A DNA stretch of 64,000 nt from Cercis canadensis (Eukaryota; Streptophyta; Magnoliopsida; Fabales; Fabaceae): assembly GCA_003255065.1 (NCBI GenBank), contig QAOA01006734.1, positions 1,208,488 through 1,272,487 of the forward strand. The letters run 5' to 3'. Both the position numbers and the translations under genes were made by a program. Each line of letters starts with the position of its first letter. Position 1 is the first letter of the stretch. The notes below the pieces were generated by a model, which saw nothing but the letters and a program-made list of their open reading frames with translations, had not been told where the DNA came from and did no database searches. Positions 1 to 17,900 of the stretch are shown here, one piece after another.

Positions 1-1139
1 CGTCTCCCACTCTTTCTTGATTTGCTTCGCTTTCAGTCTTAACGGCGAGCGAGCATCATATATATATATATAATATAGTTTGTGGAATATTATTAGGAAA
101 CCTTTTTGCTTGCGGATTCAAGAATAGGAAACCATGCTTTGGGATTCTGTTTTTACTTCCGTATCAAGTTTTAAACAAATACAACTAAAATTAACATAAA
201 GAAACTATAGTTTGCATCATGCAAAATTTTAATTTTTTTCCCCCTTTTATAACTGAATCCTTTTGTTTTTCCAAAAAAAAATAAAATTGTTTTGCTTTAC
301 TAGTAACTTTTCATAATTTTATTTATGCGGTTCTGTAACCGTTGTTCATCAATCTTTAAATCAAGTCTTAATTCCATATAAAAATAATTTGGTTAATTAT
401 GAGTCACTTTTTTGTTGTTGTTGTTATTTTATTTTATTTTAGTTTTGCTTTATTTTGTTATTTCCACTTACCAAAAACCTTTTACTTATTCTGTATATAT
501 TCACTTTTCACAGAGTAAGGTCTCAATTTTTATTTATAAAATTCATTTTTTGAATATACAGAAATTTTAATTTTTATAAAATTGAAATTATATTTTCTAA
601 TTTTTTATTTTCAATTAAATTCAATTTTCTGTCTATATCAGTAATATATTTCCAACTGCTTGTGAGTTAATAGGAGGTATATTTGCGAACAATGAATTAA
701 TATAACCTATGCAAAATGAAATTGTCAATCTTCAAGTCTTAAACCAATTTTTTGTTCACTCTTAGATAATTAGTCATCATATCTCATATTTCAGTCTGAA
801 TAAACAGTGGTTTTATTTGACCATTACTATTTTATTTCTTTTTGTGTAAGCACGCTGAATCGAACATTTGAAAACACACGGGCGAAGACGCAAACCTCAA
901 AGGGGAAACAACAATTTCATTCAACTGTAAGTCTGTAACGCACAAACAATAACTTTATTCGACCATTACGTACAAATATACATATAGTGTAGTTTCCCCA
1001 CCCTGGCCACATGCAACCAGAGACGAGCCCATCTTCCAGCGTGAGGACCAACGGCTTCTATAGTTGAAGAGGAGGTTTTTGGGAGAGGGTTTCGATGTCA
1101 TCCACTCTTATTTCACACTAAGAAGTCAAAAGCAATAGC
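1..1139. other. AT-rich intergenic sequence
   Basis: No coding exon is visible here. The DNA is AT-rich with long T and A runs. The 3' part (about 1000-1139) is probably the 3' UTR and downstream region of the minus-strand SPATA20-like gene. It holds a short imperfect repeat of that gene's last codons: the GAGGAG..TTTTTGGGAGAG word near 1066-1087 resembles 1153-1172. The first 60 bases are less AT-rich and could be the 5' end of a neighbouring gene, but nothing confirms this. Confidence 0.5.
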
Positions 1140-4100
1140 TTATGTAGATAAAGAGGAGAATTTTTGGGAGAGCAGAGCTTCAAGTGAAGCAGGATTAGTC
1201 ACAGGCGGACTACAGGTGAAGTTTTGGCATACAAGAGTTACAGCCTTGCCGACTGCATGGTTATTTTTTGCCATGAGGGCAATGTTGCTGTTATTTGCTT
1301 CCCAAAATTCCATCTCTTCTTTGTTGTTGGGATCTATATGAATAACCTGCCATCAAATCACCACAAAAGTTACCAATGACAGCCAGAAAAAAAATATGGA
1401 GATATTAACTTTACAGAGAGCTATTATACTCACTGTTCTATTCGGATCATATAATGAGTGAGAAGCAGCAAGCATGGTTTCAAACTCCTTGGAAGTGCTT
1501 TCACCAATCACAACCACTTGCTTTCGGGAAGGCACACAAAACATGTCTGCAGCACAACACATCAAAGGTACTGCCATAGCCATATCTTTCAATCTAGTCT
1601 CAAAAACCGCCTGCATTACCATACAAAGGAAACCTTGGTCAATTTGCAACTGACCCTGTTGTCTAGTAACAGAGACCCCCACTAATAATTCCAGCCCTCC
1701 ATATTCAACATAAAAAGAGAAGAAATGGATTTTTTTTTTTTTTTTTTTTTTTGGGGGGGGGGAAGGGGCGGGGGTGTGGAGTTTGACAGACCAGAAGATG
1801 TTCTGCATTTCGCCTATAGTACTCTGCCTTACTTCCAGCGACCATGGAAGCCAATCTTATAAGATTAATAGCAGAAACTGAATTTCCAGAGGGTTCTGCG
1901 CCATCATGGTCTTCCTTCAGACGGAGAAGAACTGAAGGATCTTCTCCTGGGGTATTATAATACCCTCCTCCCTCCTTATCAAGAAATAATGCATCCTGCA
2001 AAAAAAACCCATCTCATGAGTTATGCGTAATTCAAGGAATCCCACAAGGCAAACAATGAATTCCTTATCTAGTCCAGTCATTGATTTTTTACCTGGGTTT
2101 CCTGCAATTCAATTGCCCACACAAGCCAGTTAATCCCACCACCAAACTCAAACAGATCCAGCAATCCGGAAATTAGAAATGCATAATCATCCAAAAAACC
2201 AGGAGCTTTAGATGGACCATTTCTGAAACTACGCTGTAGTCTATGTGTCTCCACATCATAAAGTTGATTCCTAATGAAGTGTGCGGCTTTTTCTGCAACT
2301 CCCATGTATTCCTTTGGCTGGAATTTGTGCAATGAAAAACAGGAGAAAGTCAAATTCAATAATCAATGACTGCAAAGAAAAAGGTCAAGTGGGCTTCCTC
2401 CAAAATCCTGACCAATTGCATGCCTATGTGATGATAATTTACAGATAAGTTCCACTAGTAGAACCCACAATTAAAAGGAGAGTCTCTAGTTTCCCAACCT
2501 CTACAAGTGATTTGCATTGAGCAAGATCCAGCAATTAAGGATTTAAAAGTCATTCAGCTATAATTAAAACTCAGAAGCTCTCTAAGCACATTACTTATCT
2601 GAACAGGTAAACACTTACTTCAGTTCCAACAACAGGAAAGTTGAATTTGGTCCCTTCAGCTTCACTCTTGAGAATCTTAGAGGCTCTGGCAAAAGATGAG
2701 ATTGCCAGTCCATTCCAAGATACGATAACCTAGCAAGTATATGATCTCTTGAGATTGTACATGACAACTTCAAGTTGAAGGCTAAACTAAAATAGGCGGT
2801 TCCCAAAATAAATCAATTAACTTGTTTAGGGGAAATACCTTATCATCCAAATGTGGCCTTGGCCGCCTTGATCTTACTCCAAACAGCTTACACCTACATT
2901 CTCCAAGAATTTCATAATATTTTTCAACTGACATGCCATTTTCCGATGCCAATTCTGAAGGATCCTTCCTCTCTATAATGACATTCTTTCCCTTGAACTC
3001 ATTATGAGGATCACTCATTCTAGAAAGGTCACAGTTGCCTGAGTGCTTTATGTAATAGTGCTTTTCAAAAAGAGCTGCATGCTCACCAAGTACGTCTTCA
3101 ACCTAAAAAGAAACAAACCAGGTTGAAAGCCCCCAAAAAATCAGAAAACCAACCACCAAGAGCCAGGCACATGGAAAAAAAATTTATAATCCATATTTAT
3201 TATAACTCTAAAACATTGTCAAGACATAGCAGAAACAATTCTAAAACTACGAAAACAAGTGGATCAAAATCAAGACATGTTGTTTAGAATAAGAGAATTG
3301 ATGCTAAACAGCATAAACCTATAGTTAATCAAATTTTTTATCTAGGGGTAATGTTATCCATGAAACTGTTGGATAAATTTAACTGGAATGTTTTATTGTA
3401 AAGTTAGATTAGGATATCAAGCTCAATAGATAGCAATTGAGAGTACATAAAAGAGGCCTAATTGTAACCAAATATATTTATGATCTAAAATCCCGCAAGA
3501 GACAAATGATGATAAAGGAAAGACATAATCCCCATTACAGAGATATTATAGTGCTACCAAAGAGGGATGATAGCTTAGAAGTTCCATTATATATTTAAGT
3601 ATCCGTACAGTCTGAGGTACAGATAGGTGATGAATTAAAGAACACAAAAACATCTCTAGCCATGGATAGATGCATCAAAATTAATACTGGCAGATAGGAC
3701 ATTGAAGAAAAACCTCTTTGCTGGTCCATATGTAAAACGCCCCTTCCTTTTTTCTTGTAGATCCTTCAGTCTCTGCACTATCAGCATCCTCTGCTGAAAA
3801 AATTTCACCTTCTGGACCGATCATGTCTCTCCTTAAATAATCAAGGATATCCCGTGATATACATGAATAGAAGGTATCTTTTGTGAGGGTAAAAGCTTCT
3901 AAATAAACATTAGCCAGCTGCCCTTGATCATATAGCATCTTCTCAAAATGGGGAACTGCAAGCAATATTACAACTCTAGCTTAATCACCTTAACATTTCA
4001 GAACAGAGAACATCGCAAATAACAGAAGATCCCAATTAGGACAGCAAGTCAAAATTTGCAGATATCTGCAAATGCAAACTACATTGAGAACTACAGCAGA

Positions 4101-6581
4101 TAGAAAGATCAGATACATCCTAGGCGTTGCTTTTGAACAGTCATGTTGTCCAGTATACACTTACCATGCCAGCACTCATCCACGCTATATCTGTGAAAAC
4201 CACCTCCAATATGATCATGTATGCCCCCTCTTGCCATGCATTGCAAGCTAAAGAAAACCATTTTCCGACATTCATTAGCTCGACCCAATTTCCCAGCAGC
4301 CTCCAATTTTTTCGAGTGGTAAAGCATCAAGTTAATCTCAACTGGTCTGGGAAACTTTGGTGCAGATCCGAACCCACCAAACTTCGAATCATAGCTTCCA
4401 GAGAGCTACAAAGAAAATCATGGATAGGAAGATACTCTAAAGAGTAAGGATCCAATGAAAAGAACCTCCGAATAAATGCAAATAGAAGATATTTCTGACA
4501 TTTAAAGAGAAAAATATTGCTTGAACTAGGTTCTTTGAATGAAAATCTTACAATATTTTCTCCTTATAAATAAGAAAACAATATCTATGTTATTCTCATA
4601 AATAGAAGAATAAGAATACAAAAGTCAACTCCTTTTTAACCCCCTCCCCCCCTTTTGTATGTGTCAGACAGGCTTCTAACATGATGCAATTGACAAAGTA
4701 GACAAAAAATGGATGCACAAATCCATACTTGATCTGAGCATAGACTTAATGCACTGTCTGAAACTCCATCAGGCAATTTAGCAGAATCTACATTAGCAGA
4801 CAGTGCTTCAGAAAGCTGTTCAATTGCGAAGGCTCCACTCTTAACTAGCATATCCCTCTTATCATCCCAAGCCTCTTTCACCTTTCTGCAGAATACAGGA
4901 ACAAATACCATGTAAATAAGAACATAAAGAGACAGAATGCGAATTTTCTAACGATAAACCTAGAAAGTTTCTCATTAAGAAAATTGAGACATGCCAACCA
5001 CCATTGTAAGAGGGAGGTGAGTTGATGATTTAGTCTGCTATGTGCATTAATTCTCACCTAAGTATAGTCTTAAATCCAGGTCGCCCATACTTATCATCAG
5101 GAGGGAAGTAAGTTCCACCCATTAAAGGTTTCAAGTCGGGTGAAAGAAATACACTCAGCGGCCAACCTCCTCCACCATACAGAGCCTGCACATACGTCAT
5201 GTATACCTGAAAAGATGGGGGAGGAAATATTTAAGTGGACCACGTTATCAATGGAACACCTTAAACTTTCTCTAAGCACCTCTGACCATTCGAAAGTAGC
5301 AATCAAACTAAACAGTCCGTTTAAAATAAATTGGGACTTCGGCATAAATCGGGGATGATTTACAATCACGTTTTGTTCCTCAATATAGAACAACTTTGGA
5401 GATAACAGTCTTGCAGGCTTAGGGCATGTTTGGTTTTGGAAGAAGCTACTAGATCTCCCACCCCAAAATCCAACAGCTGGAAGGAGAAGAAAAATGATAA
5501 TCATATAAACAATTTACCTTATCTACATCTGGTCGCTCCTCTCTATCCACCTGTGGCATTGACATGTTAAAAAAAGCATCTCAAAAGTGGTCGAACTGAA
5601 GAGATTAGAAAACAATTGTTACAATTCAAAGCATCCCAGTAAACAAAAGCAATGGAATCAAATGCCATTTGAACTAACCTTAATGCTAACAAACCAATCG
5701 TTCAACAATTTGGCAACCCCCTCATCCTCAAAGGACTCGACCTCCATAACATGACACCTTATAGTAGTTCACGGTCACAATATATAAGTATATTTTAATT
5801 CCCTATAAAAATGTCCACAAAAGATCAAAATTTTACATAAACAGTTGGAGTTTGCATACCAGTGACAAGTGCTGTACCCAACTTCGAATGGAATCACGGT
5901 TAATACCAAAATGCCAACCAGCAGTTAATCCGAATGTTCAAAATATTAGGGAGGGAAACAGCTTAAAAAAAAAAATTAAAAGGTCAAGGAGAGAATTACT
6001 CGACAAGAAGATAGGTACATCTCTTCTCCGCGCTTCAGCGAAAGCTTCTTCGCCCCATGGATACCAATCAACCTTCAATTCAGTGTAAGAGGTGGTGTTA
6101 TTATATCATATTTGTAAAAAACCAACGAAAAAAATAAACTCATTTGAATAACCGAGTCAACTATGTTTGATTGCAGAGAAAACACGAGAAATCACAGCAC
6201 CAAGCCACTTTCACAGCCTTTACTCACCGGGTTATGAGCATGCTGAAGAAGATAGGGGCTATGCTCAGCTGCAAGTCGGTTGGTATAATTGTGAGAATGG
6301 GACTTCGAATGCGTGGGTCTTTCAGCCATTGCAAGAACCTTGAGAGCGTGAATGGGTCGAGGGATAGCCCAAAGAAGAGAGGGCAAGCGAGAAGAGGGAT
6401 AGGAGTTTTTGCTGGGTGCAGATAGTTTGGCTTGATGAGAGAAACTGAAAACGCGACGAAACGAGCAAGAGTGTAGCAATCTCTGGAGCATAGAATTGTC
6501 GAGAAGCCAAGTAGAGGAAAGAGGAGAAGGTTTTATTAAGCAAGAGACAGGGGGCTTCAACTTGAACAAGGGAATTGCCAT
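1140..6581 (-). CDS. SPATA20-like / DUF255 thioredoxin-fold protein, many exons
   Basis: Spliced minus-strand gene for a roughly 800-residue protein of the spermatogenesis-associated protein 20 / COG1331 (YyaL) family: an N-terminal thioredoxin-like domain followed by an (alpha/alpha)6-barrel-like region. The ATG at 6581 opens a basic, Ser/Leu-rich leader that suggests an organelle transit peptide. A later in-frame Met (MLQRLL) is an alternative start. Exons 1-4 were checked by phase: 6228-6581, 6000-6072, 5860-5881 and 5679-5757. They give [18 protein letters not shown], then [11 protein letters not shown], then [16 protein letters not shown] with the CxxC-type site. Later blocks include [77 protein letters not shown] and a C-terminus ending FSSLST with TAA at 1140-1142. 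Introns carry poly-T/G tracts (1728-1760). Family function in plants is poorly defined; Arabidopsis At4g03200 is the likely counterpart (from memory). Confidence 0.88.
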
Positions 6582-7278
6582 ATGCGGGAACGGGAAGGGG
6601 GTGATCAGTCAAAGTTGCCATGTGGAGCTCTTAACTGCTCAACGGTTGGAATTGCTTCTTGCCGGACAGGTGGCCCGCACTCGTCCTCTTCTCGTAAACA
6701 AACAAAGTTTGGGCTTTCCTTTTCCCCAAAAAACACAAACTGGATAGTGTTTGGGCTTCGGGCACTCGGCTCTTCGTTGTTTTCCCTTTGCTAACTAGGG
6801 AAAGCAGCGTTGAAAAAAAATAAAATGAAAGAACTCGTTAAAAATAATAATTATGAGGGGATGACAGATTTGATTATTCATGCCATTATGTAATCTCAGA
6901 TGGAGCCAAAAAGAAAAGAAAATATCTCGAAGAGCCCTGCAATTAGGATCATGTAGAGTAATGAGCAAAAAATACAGCAGTTAACTGCATCACTTTTTAC
7001 ATGATAAAAGAACAAATTTTTACAAATCGGGTATTGAAGGCAATACCGTAGGATCCAGCATCGTGTAATTAAAATGTTACATGAAACGTGCCTCGCATCT
7101 ATACATTGACAATATTTTTTTCCATATGTTGAAAACTTGAGATGATTGAACAACACGTTCATTAGAACAATTTTGGCAAATCCTCCATTTGTGAGAAGAA
7201 ATCCATAAAAAACTATCTAGTATTATCCCGTCCAAGAACTTGGATTTTCCAATCTCAATATGCAAAATATGCTGCATA
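6582..7278. other. Spacer between two tandem minus-strand genes
   Basis: The right part (about 6900-7278) is probably the 3' UTR of the release factor gene. The left part (6582-6830) is the promoter and 5' UTR of the SPATA20-like gene. No open frame here resembles a known protein. The two genes run head to tail, about 0.7 kb apart between coding ends. Confidence 0.5.
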
Positions 7279-12192
<4,914 letters not shown>

Positions 12193-14947
12193 GCTCGTAC
12201 CTTGGGTAGATGAAGGTTGAAGAAGAAGCGCGCCAAGAGACAAATGCTATCTGATAAAGAAACCCGTAAGTGAGGAGAGACAGAGACACACACACATAAA
12301 GGTGTTTGGATGAGATAGATCCTCTGTTTGGCGAAATTCGTAGCTAGATAGAGCTGGCTCCTGGTTTCTGCTTCACTGCTCTCACCGTGTGCTGAGAGGT
12401 TTCTATACAATCCGTTGTTTGGATACCGTAAAATTGACGCCGTCAATGTTTTAGCTTGAGAGTTACGCTGATAGGGTTGGGCCTTCTTTTATTTTTGGGT
12501 TGGGCTAACAAGGTTTACCGTGAGAGTGACGCATTATTGGGTTCGGCTTCTTTTTTGGGCTAAGAAGGTTTAGTGTAAAAATAAGCTGATTGGATTGGGC
12601 ATAGATCTTAAGTTAGATAATCTTTTTTTTTTTTTTTCTTGCCTGTGTGAGTTAGGTGATCTAGTCAATTTTCCCAATTAATTCAGGACCAAATTTAATA
12701 TTGTTCAAAATTTAATATGAATTAATTTCTTATTTGAAATTTGAATTAAAATTATACAAAAAATTTGAAAAAGATAGATAACTTCTATTAAACTATATCA
12801 AAACCTACCAAATATAAATAAGTTTCATAATTGATCACGGTGAATTGTTATATTGGGTTATAGGATAGATACTTTTTATTGTTTTTTTTTCTAAAAAAGA
12901 AAAAGAAAATGTGCTTATTAACGTTTTGTGTTAAAAAACTCTTGCAATAATTTTTTGTCCAGGTAAAAAGATAACACAAAGTAAAAAGTATAGGCCAACA
13001 GGATTTAATTTATCTAGTAAAAATTAAATTATTTCACTTATAAAGTTTAAGTTTGAATCTTACTCTGAGTACTTTTTTTTTGGTAGATATTTTATAAGTA
13101 TTATTGTAAGCTCTCATTAAAATTTATGACATATTTTAAGTACTTTTCTCTCATCCTAAATTTTTATGTATATAGTATATATCATGTATTATATTTTTAA
13201 ATTTTATCTCTACCTGATATGTTATCAACAACTGGGATAATATTTTCAAATGTTTAACTCTTGGTAAAAATATAAAGAGAAACCAAAAAGAAGGGGGTCA
13301 ACGGATTAGAGAACTGAAGAAAGGGCAGGAAAACGTGCTTCATGGTAATAGTAGCATTGTTATGCAGATAACTAGTTGCAAAAAAAAGTTTGTTGTCTTT
13401 TGCTTTCAACTAGTTTCCTGGAAACAGTTACCCTGTTTTTCATGCGCCGGTGTTCCGCTAAATCTAAATCCCACACGCGAATGGACCCACGCCGCCTTTT
13501 GCGAAGTGTGTGTTTCATCTTCTTGTTGGCCTATTAAATGTGAGACAGACACTACTCCCTCTTTTGTTTTACACTTCCTAGTGCCATGTCTGTGTGTAAT
13601 AAAGCTAGGTGTTTCTAACCGAAAAAAATAAATTTATGCGTTATTGTATCATCCAAAAAAAAAATGAAAATTGATATTTAAAATTGGGACATTATTCTTA
13701 TGAAATATTCTGGACGAGTTGTGCAATATTGAAATTACTTATAAACCACTGAGCAAAAGAAAATTTACTTATAAACTAATGCTTAATGTATCACATGTTC
13801 AAATGTTAATTACTTACAAATTCTATTGACCCTATGATTAGAAAGCTCATTGTATTTTTATTTCTCTTGAATAAAATTAATAATGGGAGATTAGTTCATA
13901 AACCGTGACACCTAGTGATTTTATGAATTTTCATGCCATTTGATTGTTTATTTAAATTTATAACTGTTGCCCCAACCTAATTTTTGAGTTAAAGATATTT
14001 GTTATGAGTAAAATATTTTAACATTTCTAGTGACTTAACAAAGAGAAAGTGCTTATATACTAAAATTTAAAATAAAGTAAATCTATATAATTTTGTAAAA
14101 CAATAAATGAAGTAAAAGTTCATGTAATTTCTTTAAAAAAATTATTGTCAGTAGTATTAATAAAGATTGAAGAATTACAGCACAACCCACTTTAATTTAA
14201 AGTAAGTCAAACATTAAATATTCCTAAAATATATATGGAAAGAGCCGCTGAAGTTGTGAAATGGTGGTACTCATTTCTACTTAGTTTCTAAAAATGACAC
14301 TAAACAACTCCAAATTCCTTTTAGAACTTTCTCCCAAAAAAAAAAAGAAACAGCTCCAAGCCTACAACAATTTGAACAGACCAATCAAATGCCACCGACC
14401 GTAAATCGAAATGACAAATTTGTCCCTTTATATTACCTTTAGAACTGTAATATCAAAGCCTACTTTTGTCACATCCCCACACCCACCAACCAAATCACCC
14501 ATTTCGCAGGGACGAGTGTCGGTTACCACTCCGTTTCCAAAACCTTTATTTAAACAAATTCCGCGGAAATTAACAATTTTCCAGGTGCGCTATTTGGCGG
14601 GTACCCAAACGAACAACTCCCCCGAAAGGAAAATGAAAAAAGAAAAAGGAAAAATCGAGCTGAAAAGCCCGAAACCAGACTGTACAGTCCTAGAGAGAGA
14701 GAGAGAAAGAGAGTGGAGAGAAGAGAGAGTGAGAGAGAGAGAGAGAAAGAAAGAAACAGCACAGACTCTGTTACAGTGAAACCCATCTCTATCTCTCGGA
14801 TTATCGACGCAACCGAGCAAGGGAAACTAGCCCTCCGATCCTCGAGAACATTATATAGCACTGTAGATTTATTGTAGAAACGTTTCGGCCCATCACTTTA
14901 AAGTCTGTAACTTGTACAGAAACCTCAACCAAAAGAAACCCGTTTTC
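12193..14947. other. Divergent intergenic region between release factor and CCCH gene
   Basis: About 2.7 kb between two divergently transcribed genes. The left edge (12193-12450) holds the release factor promoter and 5' UTR. The right edge (about 14600-14947) is the probable CCCH gene 5' UTR. The centre is AT-rich, with no coding exon or clearly bounded mobile element that I could recognise. Confidence 0.5.
14691..14757 (+). repeat. GA-rich tract in probable 5' UTR of the CCCH gene
   Basis: Interrupted (GA)n purine tract upstream of the start codon at 14948. GA/CT tracts near plant transcription starts are known binding sites of BPC/GAGA-binding proteins. A regulatory role here is inference only. 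Confidence 0.6.
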
Positions 14948-17900
14948 ATGGAGTTGTACGGACGCAATCCGGCGAGGAATGGGTCGCAATCGGGTAATCA
15001 ATCTGAATGGCGCCCAGCAAGTGGCGAGACTGGCCTTGAAGGTGTTCACTTTAACTCTCTCTTGTGTTCTCTATTTTGTATCAAAATTTACAGAATTTGC
15101 CATATGGTCCTGTTAGGGTTTCCCTAGTGTGGAAGTTAAGTTGGGGGTTTGCGATAATTTGTGTTTTAATTTTGGTATTCGTGTAGAATCGATGTGGCAC
15201 TTGGGACTGAGTAGCAGCGAATCATACCCGGAGCGACCCGGTGTACCCAATTGTGTGTATTACATGCGAACTGGGTTTTGTGGATATGGTAGCAGGTGCC
15301 GTTACAATCATCCCCGTGATCGTGCTGCGGTAACCATTTGATCATTTTAAAATATTTGGATTAGGTTCGATGGAAGTATCTCCTTGATGTTGTATTATTT
15401 TTGGTTTTCTATGTTAGACTTGCATGTGGTTACATTTTTTGCTCACATCATTAAAATGTGCTAAGAGATATTATGTTCACTTGATGTAATTAAGGTTTTC
15501 TTTGAGATTTTGTTTTGATGAACTCCGTTGCTCTCTCGGTATATCTTTGTCTTAGCTACTTGGGTTTCTTGTTTGCTGAGAAATCTGGGGGAAAGGGAGC
15601 TGAATTTTGAAACTTGAATGGGTACAGAAGGAAAAGGGTTTAAAGAATGAAGATGACTGGTTTTTCTTCATGTCTTATTAAGTAAATATAAGAGAATCAA
15701 GTATATGAATATGAATTGCATCAAATGCTACTCAGGTTGCTGCAGCTGTAAGAGCTACAGGAGAGTACCCAGAACGGGTGGGGGAACCTCCATGTCAGGT
15801 ATATATGTAGAATCCTGAAATTGTTTCTTACTTTTCCATTTTCTTTGTCCCGGCGTTTATTGGGTTCTTTGCATCTATTTTCGAAATTGTAGTCCTCCGG
15901 TTATACTAATTCTGGATTTATTTTTTTTCTTGATGAGCAGTATTATTTAAAAACTGGAACCTGTAAATTTGGTGCATCCTGTAAATTCCACCATCCCAAA
16001 CATGGAGGTGGATCTTTAAGCCAAGCTCCACTAAATATTTATGGATACCCGTTACGGCCGGTTTGACTCTTCTTCTTCTTCTTCTTCTTCCTCTTCCTCT
16101 TCTTTTGTAATTGTCAGCAATTATGCAATGTTTAATGCCCTTGTTTCACCAGGGTGAGAAAGAATGCTCCTACTATTTGAAAACGGGGCAGTGCAAATTT
16201 GGTATAACTTGTAAATTCCATCATCCTCAACCTGCTGGCACCTCTGGGCCAGCATCTGCACCTCAATTTTATCAACAGGTGCAGTCTCCTACAGTTCCTC
16301 TGTCTGAACAGTATGGAGGAGCATCCTCCAGCTTGAGAGTGGCTAGGCCTCCAATATTGCCTGGTTCATATGTGCAAGGGACTTATGGTCCTGTACTTCT
16401 TTCCCCTGGGGTTGTTCCATTTCCAGGATGGAATCCTTACTCGGTGAGATTGAAATATCTGTGTTCTAAAATATGGAAAAAATAAATTTTTTTTTCTATG
16501 CTAAAATTAATGACTTTCTTTTGGTGTCATTAAATTAGTACAGGCACCTGTAAGCCCCGTTTTGTCTCCTGGTGCTCAACCTGCTGTCGGAGCTACTTCT
16601 CTCTATGGAGTGACCCAGCTGTCTTCAACAACATCAGCGTTTGCTAGACCATATACTCCTCTGCCTTCTTCGAGTGGCCCTTCTGGTAGTAGCCAAAAGG
16701 AACCAGTATTTCCTGAAAGACCTGGTGAACCTGAATGCCAATACTATCTGAGAACAGGGGATTGTAAATTTGGATTAGCTTGTCGGTATCATCATCCTCG
16801 GGACCAGGCCGTGACACGGCCACTTCTCAGCCCCATTGGTCTTCCTTTACGTCCGGTAAGTATGGTTACCCTCTTGATTTGATTTCTTGCCCAATTGACT
16901 ATGTAATTCGTTGAGATTTAGTTAAACACTATGTTGTATGGAAGTTTATAGTTACGATTTTTTAAATTAGCTGTTCAGATCCAAGCTGCTTGTTTCTGGA
17001 CAACCTGTAATGAAATCCCCAATCAGTAGCCATTAGATGCAATGTAATGTGCATTATGAGCTAGATTATGCAAATGATGCTACCCTTTTGTTGCAATTTC
17101 CATAGTTGTTGGGTGGATCATTTATCTACTTCAGTTTACTTTTTGTATTGGAATGTACTGAAGACTTGCAGCTATGTGTTATAAGACACACACATCTGAT
17201 TAGTTATTGGCTCTGTCTATCTTGGATTGACTTATATGACATTGAACGTTGCCTCCACCATTATTTTGGTCCCACCGTTTTGGTTAGTCTTGTGCGTAAC
17301 TGCATATCAGAAATGTTTGCAAATCAAGCTGTTTCATTTGAAGATGTTGCTTTAATTTATTTTCTTGGTCATGTTCGTTTTTTTATGTCACTGAATTTGC
17401 ACATATATACATATATGTGTGATACATATACATATCCTGCTCAGGGCACACCACTAGTAGTTCCCACTTGTTTGGAAATTAATGTTAGTTAGTGGCACAA
17501 CAATGCTTGCAAGTGCAGCACGGCAGTTAAGCTATAGGCTGACCCCAGTTGCACTAAGGTCAACGTGGACAGCAGCAGACCAGGAGTCAGAGATAATGGT
17601 CAACATTCATTTTGCATGAGTGCAAAGTTAATCCTAACATGAAGATTGCTTTATATTATTCTTCTAAACTTACAGTTGTGACATTATTGTGACTTAATGT
17701 GTATTTTTAAGTGTCCTAGATTTCAAAGGTGAATTTTTTTATAATAAGATTTACTCGTTCATTGCTGTTTTGTATGTGTTGTATGGGTGTTCAATTGTCT
17801 TAGATATGGAAACCCAATTATGTGTTAGTGTAGCGTAGCTGAAAAGAATGGATAACAATTTCCAGTTTCCAACACAGAGTGTCATTTTACATATTTCCTT

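Noticed and set aside
1728..1760. Poly-T/poly-G run producing Lys/Pro-rich minus-strand frames
   Set aside because: It is an intronic homopolymer run. The flanking SPATA20-like exons show clear homology outside it.
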